Below are positions 35,310-44,349 of a stretch of 64,000 nucleotides of DNA, in pieces (the first letter of the stretch is position 1; every line of letters begins with the position of its first letter). The stretch is from Pedobacter cryoconitis (GTDB lineage Bacteria > Bacteroidota > Bacteroidia > Sphingobacteriales > Sphingobacteriaceae). A program made the position numbers and the translations under genes. The DNA lies in assembly GCA_019352875.1 (NCBI GenBank), contig JAAAFW010000006.1, positions 208,342 to 272,341 on the forward strand, read 5' to 3'. The notes beneath the pieces are model-generated. The model had not been told where the DNA came from. It was given only the letters and a program-made list of their open reading frames with translations, and made no database searches.

Positions 35310-35362
35310 ATTCAATAAAAATGCCGGTTTCCCGTGATGGAAGACCGGCATTTTTATTGAAT
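35310..35362. terminator. Two-way hairpin terminator between metZ and lapA
   Basis: A 19-base perfect stem (35310-35328 with 35344-35362) has ATGCCGGT / ACCGGCAT in the core and A/T-rich flanks on both sides, so it can end transcription of both convergent genes. Confidence 0.88.
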
Positions 35363-35382
35363 TCATTTGAATCAGATCCGGC

Positions 35383-35694
35383 TTAACTGATATAGTCACG
35401 GTCTTCATCCGAAAGTGTATTTTTGGGGTTTTCCTGAAGATGGCCGTCTTCATACCTGCCTTTTTCCAGTTGGTTATCTTCGAAACGATTGTCATAAGTG
35501 CTGATGACAGTTTTAGGTCTTCCCACCCAATAACCCAGTACAAATCCAACGAAAGTACAGATACCGACTACAAGCAGCTTAGAGATCTCGCCTGTTCCGA
35601 AAATAAAATTGAATTCCACAGCGTCCGTATTCATCATCAGAAAGATTGTGATCAGGACTGTGAAAATGATGATTAGAATAGTTTTAAAGCGCAT
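35383..35694 (-). CDS. LapA-domain membrane protein
   Basis: 103 residues with two membrane helices: KTILIIIFTVLITIFLMMNT, and a second around residues 40-58 (LLVVGICTFVGFVLGYWVGR). This is the LapA/YciS-like domain. E. coli LapA helps LptA/LPS assembly control; function in this phylum is unknown. The C-terminal 45 residues are charged and probably cytoplasmic. It lies 3 bases downstream of the large outer-membrane peptidase-like gene and on the same strand, so it is probably cotranscribed. Confidence 0.82.
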   Translation of the reverse strand: MRFKTILIIIFTVLITIFLMMNTDAVEFNFIFGTGEISKLLVVGICTFVGFVLGYWVGRPKTVISTYDNRFEDNQLEKGRYEDGHLQENPKNTLSDEDRDYIS

Positions 35695-35697
35695 AGG

Positions 35698-38511
35698 TTA
35701 AAATGTATAGTTGACAATCAATTCAAATATAGGATTCTGATGGTATTCCTTGTTTACGAAAATAAATCTGGTACCCACATCTACTATCGGTTGGTAACGC
35801 AGCAGGTTCATGCTGCTGAATACCTCAAAGCCATATGTTTTCGGCTGACCCAGGTTTGATTCCCGGCCCAGATTTTCATAATGCGCAAACACACCGGCCC
35901 GCACACTGCGGATATATGCCATTGAACTCAGTTCTGCGTCCGGAAAGAACAATGGGAATCTGTAATTCATCAGCAATGAGTTTTTCATGAGGCTTTTTGC
36001 CCTGATATTATTATAGCCATAGACCGTATTAACCTCATTGTTAAAGCTACGGATTCCGGAAGCAGACTGATAATTAAAATTAGCCATAAAACTGTGATTG
36101 CGTAACAGTCCGGGAAAATAAAAGAAACCTTCCGCTGCAAGTACATCTCCGCTCAGTAGTGTATCAAATGGCTGGCCAAGATAAGTCAGCCGCAGGATCT
36201 GGGCCCAGCGTGGTGCGACATCCCTGGCTGAAGACCTCACGATATGAGAAAAGGAAACTCCCGTCTCCAGTGGGAACTTGATTCTGGTAATATAGTTTTT
36301 TGGCATCTGCTCTGCCATATACCGCTGGGTATAACTGGTGCCTGCTCTCACGCTGATGCCGTAATTGTGATGACCACTGCTGAAGTTGAAAGGAACCAAT
36401 GCTTCCAGTTTAACATAATTCTCGCGCCAGTCCCCTTGTGTTATTCCTGTGGAAGGTGTGCCGTAGAAAGTTCTGCGTGCTCTGTTACGCAGGCTTAGAT
36501 TGAAAATAGGATAGAAGGTTTTTAAACTGAGTCCGGCATTATACTCAAATCTGCCCAGGTCACTTTGGTAGGCAATTCCAGCGTAGGAATCGGCGGTATT
36601 GAGCAAGTTGTTCGAGACGAGTTGGATACCGCCCTTGTGTTCATCTTCAATTACCGGGATGACACTATGCACGTGAAACAGGTTCCCCAGAGCATTATAT
36701 CGTGTGCTGGTATAAGTGCTGTCGGGTATGTTTTCGAAGACACTTCCTGTATTTTCCTGTTTTTCAGCAGCCTGACCAAAGTAAATGAAAGTATTGGTTC
36801 CGGTTTCTTTAGGCTTGTAACTCATTTTTGCAATCGCGTAGCCATAAGAACGATAATCGTTAAAGATTAGGCTATCTGTCCCAGGTATGGCAGAAATATT
36901 AAATGCGCCGTATTTAGAAGCGCTCAGTGCGCTTATCTTTCTGGTTCTGGGGTCTATGCTGTAAATGTTATTTATTCCATTGTAGTGCGCGTTAAATGCG
37001 ATTCCAGATTTAATGAATACTGGCCTGGTTAGTTGCTGCCTGGTCTGGGGTATGAGAACCGTGTTTTTCCCACTGCTATCCACTGTATTTAAAGTTTTTC
37101 CTGCTTCACTACCTGTTATGTAGGCGATCAGGGTTCCTTTATCATTGTAGGCAGGCATCTGAATCTGCAGATTCTGCGGATTAGGGAAAGTTCTGATGAT
37201 TTTCCCGGTAGCTGCATCCAGTTCAATCAGGTTAATCTTGTTGGAGAGGTCAATTTCGACTGCAGCTATTTTGTGCCCGTCGGCAGAAAGGGTGGGGGAG
37301 AAGATTCTTGTTCTGGTCGTCAGCTGTTTAACTTTTTTGGTTTCCAGATCGTAGATAGATACCACGCTATAACTCCGCTGGCGAAATCTCGGATCGTAAC
37401 GGATTTCGTCCCAAACAATCTTTCCCGCTGCATAGCTGAACCAGGGTTCCTCCTGCTGGCCTATCGATTTTAACCGGTGCTGTTTTCCGTCGGGAGTCAT
37501 GCGTACAAAAGCAGGTGTTTCTGCTTTACTTTGAAGCAGACTGAGAATGCTACCGTCTTCCAATTGAACAGGCAGCATATAGTTCGTCTCGTAAGCAGCT
37601 GCCGGACTGAACTGGGGGTAATTCTCCGACAAATTTTTCCGGTCTTGCTGCAGCCATTCTTTTGCAATTTCACTGTTCACAGAATCATACCATTGCCTGC
37701 CGGTTTTACCTGTGAATTTTTGCAGACTCCCTGCAAAGGGATAAAGCCTGAAGGGCCTCTTTTTAATGTCGGTCAATACACTATCAAATACAAATTTCCC
37801 AGCCGATTTACGGATGCCCGAAGACAGTAGGTAACCCAGTTGATAATAGCCGGGAGTGACATCCTTTTCTGAGCCGAAATTCGCCTTGCTGTAAGAGAAC
37901 TTTTCACCTTCCAGTAAGGCTGTTCTGTAGGGCATGATCCAGGCTGGTTGTCTGCCCCGGCCGGAGTACGTTAGGGCTGTTTCCGTAGTCACTGCATCAC
38001 CCTCAAAAAACCACATGGGTATGCTGGCTCCCATCCATGCAAAGTATACCTGTTCGGGGAAAGGATAAGGTCTTCTTCCTGTTAATTTATCGAACTGTGC
38101 AGCGTGGCGAAGCTCATGCACAGCCAGGTTATTGAGCCAGTCCTGACTGTCAAAATTCTGAGGAGGGGTGCTAAAGAATTCTGATTTTTTAGGGCCTAGC
38201 TGGACGAAGCCGTTGGCGATTACCCCACGGTTTTGAAGGAGTACGGGAATAGGCGAAATTTTAACATTAAGACTGTTTCCAATCGCAGGGGCGATATGCT
38301 GGAAAGTATTGGCCATACGCTGTGCATCTGCCTCCATTTCTATAGGGTAAATGATGCGGAAACTACCGCTGTAAATTTGTCTCCATTTTACACTAAGTGG
38401 GTTCTGTTCTCCTGAGTATACCTGACTGAATGCTCTATGTGATGTGCATATAGAGATCAATAGCGCTATTTTGCTGATTATTAAATATTTATTTATAGGA
38501 TAAAAACGCAT
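35698..38511 (-). CDS. Outer-membrane protein with gluzincin peptidase domain, beta-propeller and barrel
   Basis: The 937-residue exported protein combines three parts. After a signal peptide (about residues 1-30, cleaving after AFSQ) comes a metallopeptidase-like domain with NNLAVHELRHAAQFDK (His132, Glu133, His136) and MWFFEGDAV (Glu170), the gluzincin HExxH ... E pattern. Residues of about 320-600 contain repeated TolB/WD40-like blades (LSADGHKIAAVEIDL and similar). The last third has long alternating strands and ends in ELIVNYTF, typical of an outer-membrane barrel. The protein may be a surface-anchored peptidase. I know no characterised homologue; it starts the operon with the LapA gene. 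Confidence 0.75.
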   Translation of the reverse strand: MRFYPINKYLIISKIALLISICTSHRAFSQVYSGEQNPLSVKWRQIYSGSFRIIYPIEMEADAQRMANTFQHIAPAIGNSLNVKISPIPVLLQNRGVIANGFVQLGPKKSEFFSTPPQNFDSQDWLNNLAVHELRHAAQFDKLTGRRPYPFPEQVYFAWMGASIPMWFFEGDAVTTETALTYSGRGRQPAWIMPYRTALLEGEKFSYSKANFGSEKDVTPGYYQLGYLLSSGIRKSAGKFVFDSVLTDIKKRPFRLYPFAGSLQKFTGKTGRQWYDSVNSEIAKEWLQQDRKNLSENYPQFSPAAAYETNYMLPVQLEDGSILSLLQSKAETPAFVRMTPDGKQHRLKSIGQQEEPWFSYAAGKIVWDEIRYDPRFRQRSYSVVSIYDLETKKVKQLTTRTRIFSPTLSADGHKIAAVEIDLSNKINLIELDAATGKIIRTFPNPQNLQIQMPAYNDKGTLIAYITGSEAGKTLNTVDSSGKNTVLIPQTRQQLTRPVFIKSGIAFNAHYNGINNIYSIDPRTRKISALSASKYGAFNISAIPGTDSLIFNDYRSYGYAIAKMSYKPKETGTNTFIYFGQAAEKQENTGSVFENIPDSTYTSTRYNALGNLFHVHSVIPVIEDEHKGGIQLVSNNLLNTADSYAGIAYQSDLGRFEYNAGLSLKTFYPIFNLSLRNRARRTFYGTPSTGITQGDWRENYVKLEALVPFNFSSGHHNYGISVRAGTSYTQRYMAEQMPKNYITRIKFPLETGVSFSHIVRSSARDVAPRWAQILRLTYLGQPFDTLLSGDVLAAEGFFYFPGLLRNHSFMANFNYQSASGIRSFNNEVNTVYGYNNIRAKSLMKNSLLMNYRFPLFFPDAELSSMAYIRSVRAGVFAHYENLGRESNLGQPKTYGFEVFSSMNLLRYQPIVDVGTRFIFVNKEYHQNPIFELIVNYTF

Positions 38512-38823
38512 TCAAGAGTTGTGCTAAAATAATTAGTAAAATTAGAAAATTAAATCCCTTATTATATGATGTTTAACTTTATTTGATTTTCTTAATTGAT
38601 TGATAGATATGTGATTTTGTATATTAATTTGGTTCGGTTAAATGGTGTTAAATCTTATTTTTACGATCATTGAATGGGCTTATTTTTTGTATTTGTGCCC
38701 AGTGTTTGTATCCTGAAATTTATTTTGCTGAATATACACTAATATTGGAAAATAAACAGGACGATTTTTCTTTATTTTGCTCCCCTACTCTATCTGGTGT
38801 ATAAGTTTTTTAGAAGCCTCCTG
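38512..38823. other. AT-rich intergenic region, no gene seen
   Basis: About 312 bases of very AT-rich sequence lie between the large outer-membrane gene on the minus strand and the next small minus-strand frame. It must contain the promoter for the outer-membrane gene, but I see no clear TTG/TAnnTTTG pair on that strand. Confidence 0.4.
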
Positions 38824-39132
38824 TTACCTTATTTTTGCTGAAAAGGTTGTCCGGATTTCATCGCTAATCAGTTTCAATTTCATCGCCGGACCCTTGTTGT
38901 TTTGATAAATATTTAGGAGGGATCCGTCGTTTGAAAGGGTTGTGTTCGCTGTTTTGTACTTAAAATCAAATGCATTTCGCTGCCTGATCCGCTGGCATTT
39001 TGTTTCGGGAATTTTATGAATGATAATAGTTTGAGTTAGCTGAACCAGGTTCAGAAAAGGAAGGTTTTTAAAAGGATGAAAGGTGAAAATTGTATCCTGA
39101 CAGTTGGTGTTGACCCTGGTCTTCAAACTCAA
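38824..39132 (-). CDS. Doubtful 102-residue hypothetical protein
   Basis: The frame opens at a TTG (39132) and gives a polar protein with repeated Lys/Ile/Asn (KNLPFLNLVQLTQTIIIH, then ISDEIRTTFSAKIR). There is no signal peptide, membrane helix or known motif. A second frame begins at an ATG a few bases upstream (MDKISDQIEFEDQGQHQLSG) but stops soon, so a one-base shift might join the two. It could be a decayed small gene or no gene at all. Confidence 0.25.
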   Translation of the reverse strand: MSLKTRVNTNCQDTIFTFHPFKNLPFLNLVQLTQTIIIHKIPETKCQRIRQRNAFDFKYKTANTTLSNDGSLLNIYQNNKGPAMKLKLISDEIRTTFSAKIR

Positions 39133-39199
39133 TTTGATCAGAGATTTTGTCCATTAGTACACCGGTAAATCTTAACTGTTTTTTAAACAATTCACGCTT

Positions 39200-39222
39200 A
39201 AAATAAAGGCCTCAAAGAGGCC
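39200..39222 (-). terminator. Terminator-like hairpin after the EamA gene
   Basis: GGCCTC at 39208-39213 pairs with GAGGCC at 39217-39222. On the minus strand it is followed by TTTATTTT, so it can end the tgt-LptG-EamA operon. Confidence 0.65.
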
Positions 39223-39249
39223 GGTAAATTACAATAAATCTACTTGTTT

Positions 39250-40155
39250 TTATCTCGATGGACCGAGCTGACTTTGTCTTTTTTTATAGATTGGATAAAG
39301 GAAAACTGCACCCAGAATAAGAACAGTTCCGCCATAAAATCCCAGGGACATGGTCTCCTTATGATCAAAGAATAAATAGGCTAGTATGATACCGTATACA
39401 GGCTCCAGATTAGTGATCAATGCAACGCGGAAAGCAGACAAGGTACGCATCACAGATACACCCGCAATATAGGCTAATGCGGTACATACAGTTCCTAATA
39501 TGAACAGGTAAATCCAGTCCGATGTACTCAGGTTAAATGTTTCATGAGACAATGTTCCATCGAAGATCCTGTACAACGTTATCCATACAAACGCACCGGA
39601 AATTTCATAAAACCCAATGATTTTCGCATCACTTTTTTGGGCGAACATAGAGTTGAAAACAGAAAATGTTGCAGAGCAAAGTGCAGCAGATAAACCAACA
39701 ATGATACCCATTGTATAATTGCTTTCAAATTTGAAGATCATGTAAATGCCTGCAATGATCACAAGACCGATGATAATATCGCTCAACTGTATTTTAGTTT
39801 TTCTGAAAAAAGGTTCTAAAATAGCGGTAAACAGCGTAAATGCAGACAGGCAGACCAGGGCAACAGATACAGTGGATACTTTAATAGCCTCGAAGAAAAG
39901 AATCCAGTGCAGTGCCACGATACTTCCTGTGAAGAAGAATTGAAGGAACTCTTTCCGGCTTATTTTAAGATTAAACTTGCTCGCTTTAAAATAGAAAAAA
40001 AGGGTAATGCTGGCAATCATAACCCTGTACCAGACCATACGTACAGGATCTATGGATATTAATGCACCCAGGATCCCCGTGAAGCCCCAGATTAAAATTG
40101 TACCATGAAGTATCAGTAAACTTCTGTTTTCATCGTTGAGAGCGGGCTTTGTCAT
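39250..40155 (-). CDS. EamA/DMT-superfamily transporter
   Basis: The 301-residue protein has ten membrane helices formed by two tandem EamA repeats of about 140 residues, opening with LLILHGTILIWGFTGILGAL and, in the second half, TMGIIVGLSAALCSATFSV. Members export amino acids, sugars or other metabolites; substrate is unknown here. The ATG overlaps the stop of the LptG-like gene (TAATG), so it is the last gene of a minus-strand operon tgt-LptG-EamA. A terminator-like hairpin lies downstream. Confidence 0.88.
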   Translation of the reverse strand: MTKPALNDENRSLLILHGTILIWGFTGILGALISIDPVRMVWYRVMIASITLFFYFKASKFNLKISRKEFLQFFFTGSIVALHWILFFEAIKVSTVSVALVCLSAFTLFTAILEPFFRKTKIQLSDIIIGLVIIAGIYMIFKFESNYTMGIIVGLSAALCSATFSVFNSMFAQKSDAKIIGFYEISGAFVWITLYRIFDGTLSHETFNLSTSDWIYLFILGTVCTALAYIAGVSVMRTLSAFRVALITNLEPVYGIILAYLFFDHKETMSLGFYGGTVLILGAVFLYPIYKKRQSQLGPSR

Positions 40156-41258
40156 TATTTTGGAGCTTTTCTTAAAAGATAGTAACCCAGTAAGCCGAAG
40201 AAAATAGTCGGTACCAGGACAGCGAGCAGTGGAGGAATTCCACCTTTAATGGAAAACATCTTGGCGAACTGATTTAATACGATATAGGCGAAACTCAGGA
40301 TAATACCTACGCCAAGCGGCAAACCGACCCCTCCGCGGACCTTTCTGGAAGAAAGCGCAACGCCTATGAGTGTTAGTACAAAGGCCGACAATGGTTGTAA
40401 CCACCTTTTGTATTGTTCAAAAAGCAGGTCATTCCGGATACCGGTTCCTCTGGTTTTTTCTTTCTCAATTTTATCGACTAATTCCCTGTTAGTCAGAGTT
40501 TCATATACATTTTCGTAAGCAGAGAAGTCATTCGGACTCATGTCCAGAATAGTATCTTTGGTTTTGGTCAGGCCGTTTTCGAAGCTTTCTTTTAATCCGT
40601 TGATATGGCGTACCGTATAATTAGTTATTTTCCAGCTCCTTTTTAAGGAATCCCATTTAATGTTTTCCGCAACTAATTTTTTAACCAGCACATCACCTTT
40701 AAAATTATCCAGCATAAATTTATAGCCGGATTTGCTTTTGTTTTCGAAAGATTCGATATAGATATAGGTGTTGTCATCCAGCTTCATATGGATATTCAGC
40801 TTACTGGACGGATCGTTTTTCTTTACATAGGTATTTTCAAAGGTGGTCTTTAACTGGTTGGTATAAGGTAAAATATAAAGATTAGAGCCCAAATTAGCAG
40901 CGAAAATGATAAAAGCTGAGATCAGGTAGGGCTGCAGGAACCGGTTAAAACTTACACCGCCACTAAGAATAGGTACGATTTCTGTCTGATCAGCCATTTT
41001 TGCCGTGAAAAAGATCACGGCAATAAAATTGATCAGCGGAGAAAGCATATTCACATAGAAAGGAATAGAGCCCGCGTAATAAAGTGATATGACTTGCCAG
41101 AGTGTAAGGTTGTTACCTAAAAAATCATCCAGTTTCTCTGAAAGGTCAAAGATTACAATGATCACCACGAACAAAGTCAGGGTATAGATAAATGTACCCA
41201 GATATTTGCCTATGATATAGCCGTCGATAATCTTAATTCTGCCTTTCAGGATGTTCAT
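40155..41258 (-). CDS. LptF/LptG (YjgP/YjgQ) family permease
   Basis: The 367-residue protein has three N-terminal and three C-terminal membrane helices around a periplasmic beta-jellyroll domain, the layout of LptF/LptG, which draw lipopolysaccharide from the inner membrane with the LptB ATPase. The start IIDGYIIGKYLGTFIYTLTL and the ending helices with ALSSRKVRGGVGLPLGVGII are typical. It sits directly after tgt with no gap and overlaps the EamA gene. A close partner (the second LptF/G subunit) is not in the window. Confidence 0.9.
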   Translation of the reverse strand: MNILKGRIKIIDGYIIGKYLGTFIYTLTLFVVIIVIFDLSEKLDDFLGNNLTLWQVISLYYAGSIPFYVNMLSPLINFIAVIFFTAKMADQTEIVPILSGGVSFNRFLQPYLISAFIIFAANLGSNLYILPYTNQLKTTFENTYVKKNDPSSKLNIHMKLDDNTYIYIESFENKSKSGYKFMLDNFKGDVLVKKLVAENIKWDSLKRSWKITNYTVRHINGLKESFENGLTKTKDTILDMSPNDFSAYENVYETLTNRELVDKIEKEKTRGTGIRNDLLFEQYKRWLQPLSAFVLTLIGVALSSRKVRGGVGLPLGVGIILSFAYIVLNQFAKMFSIKGGIPPLLAVLVPTIFFGLLGYYLLRKAPK

Positions 41259-42389
41259 TTACAGTTTATTGCCTAATATAGTTACCATTTTATTTTTCCA
41301 GGCGTAAAACTCGCCGCTAATAATTTTTTCCCTTGCCTCTTTGACCAGCCAAAGGTAAAAATGGAGGTTATGCAGCGTTGCGATCTGTGCGCCAAGCATT
41401 TCTTTGGAATGCATCAGATGGCGTAAATATGCTTTCGAATAAACCTGATCAGCATAAAGATCACTATCTGCGTCAATAGGAGAAAAATCATCTGCCCATT
41501 TCTTATTACCGATATTAATAATCCCGTTGCGGGTAAAAAGCATACCGTTTCTTGCATTTCTGGTTGGCATTACACAATCAAACATATCAATCCCTAAAGC
41601 GATGTTCTCCAGAATATTAATTGGCGTACCAACGCCCATCAGATAACGCGGTTTGTCTTCCGGAAGTACATTACAGACCACTTCAGTCATGCCGTACATC
41701 TCTTCTGCAGGCTCACCCACAGATAAACCACCGATTGCATTACCTTCCCGGCCCATGCTGGCAATAAACTCTGCAGATTTAACACGCAGATCTTTGTAAA
41801 CGGAGCCTTGCACGATAGGGAACAGGGTCTGGTCGAAACCATACTTCGGTGTGGTCTCATCAAAACGTTTGCAGCACCTTCTTAACCACCTGTGGGTCAT
41901 GTTAATGGAATTTGCTGCGTATTTGTAATCGCAGGGATATGGTGTGCACTCATCAAAAGCCATGATAATATCGGCTCCGATAGTGCGCTGAATGTCCATT
42001 GCATTTTCAGGCGTGAATAGATGTTTCGATCCGTCTATATGGGACCGGAATGTAACACCTTCTTCTTTAATCTTATTCACTTTACTCAGTGAATATACCT
42101 GATAACCACCGCTGTCTGTTAAAATAGGGCGGTCCCAGCCAATAAATTTATGTAAACCACCAGCTCTTTCCAGAACATCAAGTCCGGGTCTCAGGTACAG
42201 GTGGTAAGTGTTTCCTAATATAATTTGTGCATTGATATCATTTTCCAGTTCACGCTGATGAACAGCTTTAACCGTTCCGGCAGTGCCGACAGGCATGAAA
42301 ATGGGTGTTTGAATCTCGCCATGAGCGGTAGTAACTGTTCCGGCTCTAGCTTTAGAGTGGATATCGTTTGCCTGTAAAGTAAATTTCAT
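41259..42389 (-). CDS. tgt: tRNA-guanine transglycosylase
   Basis: The 376-residue enzyme swaps guanine for preQ1 at the wobble position of GUN tRNAs. The general acid/base Asp92 lies in LTDSGGYQVYSL and the nucleophile Asp271 in FDCVMPTRNARNG. The usual zinc ligands C-x-C-x2-C are missing: the region after SPID reads ADSDLYADQVYSKAYLRHL, with only the late His (His340 in TLHNLHFY) kept. Otherwise the barrel is complete and of normal length. It is first in the tgt-LptG-EamA operon, and a minus-strand -7 box TACTTTTG (42417-42424) precedes it. Confidence 0.93.
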   Translation of the reverse strand: MKFTLQANDIHSKARAGTVTTAHGEIQTPIFMPVGTAGTVKAVHQRELENDINAQIILGNTYHLYLRPGLDVLERAGGLHKFIGWDRPILTDSGGYQVYSLSKVNKIKEEGVTFRSHIDGSKHLFTPENAMDIQRTIGADIIMAFDECTPYPCDYKYAANSINMTHRWLRRCCKRFDETTPKYGFDQTLFPIVQGSVYKDLRVKSAEFIASMGREGNAIGGLSVGEPAEEMYGMTEVVCNVLPEDKPRYLMGVGTPINILENIALGIDMFDCVMPTRNARNGMLFTRNGIINIGNKKWADDFSPIDADSDLYADQVYSKAYLRHLMHSKEMLGAQIATLHNLHFYLWLVKEAREKIISGEFYAWKNKMVTILGNKL

Positions 42390-42416
42390 GTATATATACG
42401 CTTCCTAAAATCTCGG

Positions 42417-42424
42417 CAAAAGTA
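42417..42424 (-). promoter_or_regulatory. -7 box of the tgt operon
   Basis: On the minus strand the site reads TACTTTTG, matching TAnnTTTG, 27 bases before the tgt ATG. No clear TTG pair is visible at the right distance. Confidence 0.45.
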
Positions 42425-42521
42425 GCAAAAAACAGCCGGTTTACCGCCTAAATTTTTTATCAACAAAGGGCTGCAATACAGATTAAAAACCTGAAATTTG
42501 GCAGCTGTCAAAAACATCAAT

Positions 42522-43643
42522 GTGGAATTAACTCTTATTGAAAGCTGTTTAACCGGCGCTCTTCTTTTTTGCTTTGCTATTCAACTCTATTTCAGTCTTT
42601 TCGTACATCTGAAACTAGTCACTGTTACTGTGGAAGAAATTCCCGGACAGGCCTTAAAACCGATAAGTGTAATTATCTGCGCCAGAAATGAGGCCGATAA
42701 TCTTAGCCAGTATTTACCGCTGGTGCTTGAGCAGAACTATCCCGATTTCGAAGTTATTGTAGTCAACGACCGCTCCTGGGACCGCACCCGCGAGGTTCTG
42801 GAAACCTTGAGTGAACAGTATAAAAACCTGAAAATAGTTAAGGTTCCAGAAGGTGAAAAATTTATTGCAGGCAAGAAATTTGCAGTGACTATGGGTATTA
42901 AAGCAGCTTCGAACGAATGGCTGGTTTTCACAGATGCCGATTGTTCTCCGGCTTCGCCAAACTGGCTTTCGGGTATGCAGCAACCTGCAGACGAACAAGT
43001 GTCTATAGTTCTGGGATATTCACCTTATATGCGTAACAGTGGGATTTTAAATAGTCTGATTCGCTTTGAGACCTTTTTTACAGCTATTAATTATCTGTCT
43101 TTTGCTTTAAAAGGTATGCCTTACATGGGCGTCGGAAGGAATATGGCTTACAGACGGTCGTTATTCTTCAAGAATAAGGGGTTTGCTGCACATATGCATA
43201 TTCCTTCAGGTGATGATGATCTTTTTGTAAATGCACATGCGACTTCACGTAATACGGAGATCAGAATTAATCCGGAAACGCATGTCTGGTCTGTTCCGAA
43301 TACGACGCTCGGTGCCTACCTTCGTCAAAAGAAACGTCATTTCGGAGCTGGTAAGTTTTATAAAACCAGTCATCAGTTTATACTCAGTTTGCAGATTATA
43401 GCACAGTTCCTGTTCTATGCCCTGCTGATTGCACTTTGTTTTTTCAAGACAGGAATTTTGGTTGCAGCAGGGGTATTTACCTTGAGTCTGCTAATCAGAT
43501 GCCTGATTTATCCCCGTTTATTAAAGCGTCTTAATTATGCAGGATTACGTTGGTGGTTTCCAGTTCTGGACATACTACTGTTTGTTTTTCTGATAATTAA
43601 CGGCATTCTCTCTATATTTATTAAAAAAGTCAAGTGGAAATAA
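42522..43643 (+). CDS. Family 2 glycosyltransferase, membrane bound
   Basis: 373 residues from GTG 42522; TTG 42498 gives eight more residues and cannot be excluded. One N-terminal helix (TGALLFCFAIQLYFSLFVHL) is followed by the GT-A catalytic domain with ISVIICARNEADNLSQYL, VNDRSWDRT, and FTDADCSPAS (the metal-binding D-x-D), then GRNMAYRRSLFF and the QKKRHFGAG segment of processive-type enzymes, and two or three C-terminal helices. Sugar donor and acceptor are unknown. It overlaps the start of rsmG by 10 bases. Confidence 0.87.
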   Translation: MELTLIESCLTGALLFCFAIQLYFSLFVHLKLVTVTVEEIPGQALKPISVIICARNEADNLSQYLPLVLEQNYPDFEVIVVNDRSWDRTREVLETLSEQYKNLKIVKVPEGEKFIAGKKFAVTMGIKAASNEWLVFTDADCSPASPNWLSGMQQPADEQVSIVLGYSPYMRNSGILNSLIRFETFFTAINYLSFALKGMPYMGVGRNMAYRRSLFFKNKGFAAHMHIPSGDDDLFVNAHATSRNTEIRINPETHVWSVPNTTLGAYLRQKKRHFGAGKFYKTSHQFILSLQIIAQFLFYALLIALCFFKTGILVAAGVFTLSLLIRCLIYPRLLKRLNYAGLRWWFPVLDILLFVFLIINGILSIFIKKVKWK

Positions 43644-44266
43644 AATCAGCCTTACTGCAAAAGTATTTTACAAATTTAACGGAAGATCAGCAGCAAAAAT
43701 TTGAACAGTTGTATGATTTATATGTATTCTGGAATGCACAGATCAATGTAATCTCCAGGAAAGATATCGAAGAATTATACGAAAGACATATTTTACACTC
43801 ATTGGGAATAGCTAAATTCTGTACTTTTAAGCCAGGTGCATCAATTCTGGATGTTGGTACAGGTGGTGGTTTTCCTGGAATACCGCTTGCCATATTATTT
43901 CCTGAAACTAATTTTCATTTGGTCGATTCTATTGGGAAAAAGATAAAGGTTGTAACTGAGGTCGCAGCAGCTTTAGGCCTTAAAAACGTTAAGGCAACCC
44001 ATTCCAGAGCAGAACAGGTAGAAGGAAAATATGACTTTGTAGTTTCCAGAGCGGTAACCAGGCTTATCGATTTTTATCCATGGATTGCAGATAAATTCAA
44101 AAAGGACTCTATTCACGCGATTCCAAATGGCATTCTTTACCTCAAAGGAGGTGATCTGGCAGAAGAAATTAACGAGTCGCGATTGAAAGCAGAATTATAT
44201 CCGCTCTCTGAATACTTCAGCGAGGACTTTTTTGAGACCAAATACGTCGTTTACATACCGCGTTAA
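43634..44266 (+). CDS. rsmG: 16S rRNA (guanine-527-N7) methyltransferase
   Basis: The 210-residue enzyme methylates G527 of 16S rRNA with SAM. It starts at a GTG inside the 3' end of the glycosyltransferase gene. The family motifs are clear: YERHILHSLGIAKF, motif I ILDVGTGGGFPGIPLAILFP, LVDSIGKKIKVV, and DFVVSRAVTRLIDFYPW. Length is normal. Loss of RsmG often gives low-level streptomycin resistance in other bacteria. In this group it commonly sits away from the gid/oriC region, as here. Confidence 0.94.
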   Translation: MEIKSALLQKYFTNLTEDQQQKFEQLYDLYVFWNAQINVISRKDIEELYERHILHSLGIAKFCTFKPGASILDVGTGGGFPGIPLAILFPETNFHLVDSIGKKIKVVTEVAAALGLKNVKATHSRAEQVEGKYDFVVSRAVTRLIDFYPWIADKFKKDSIHAIPNGILYLKGGDLAEEINESRLKAELYPLSEYFSEDFFETKYVVYIPR

Positions 44267-44349
44267 TCACACCATAAAAATGCCAGCCTGTTCAGGCATG
44301 TCGCAAAGAAATTTTAACAGGTTTCATCTGCTATAAACTAATTTAGCAG

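Noticed and set aside
36244..38415. Several + strand frames of 60-117 residues within the large outer-membrane gene
   Set aside because: All are antisense to one long, complete gene and show no motifs.
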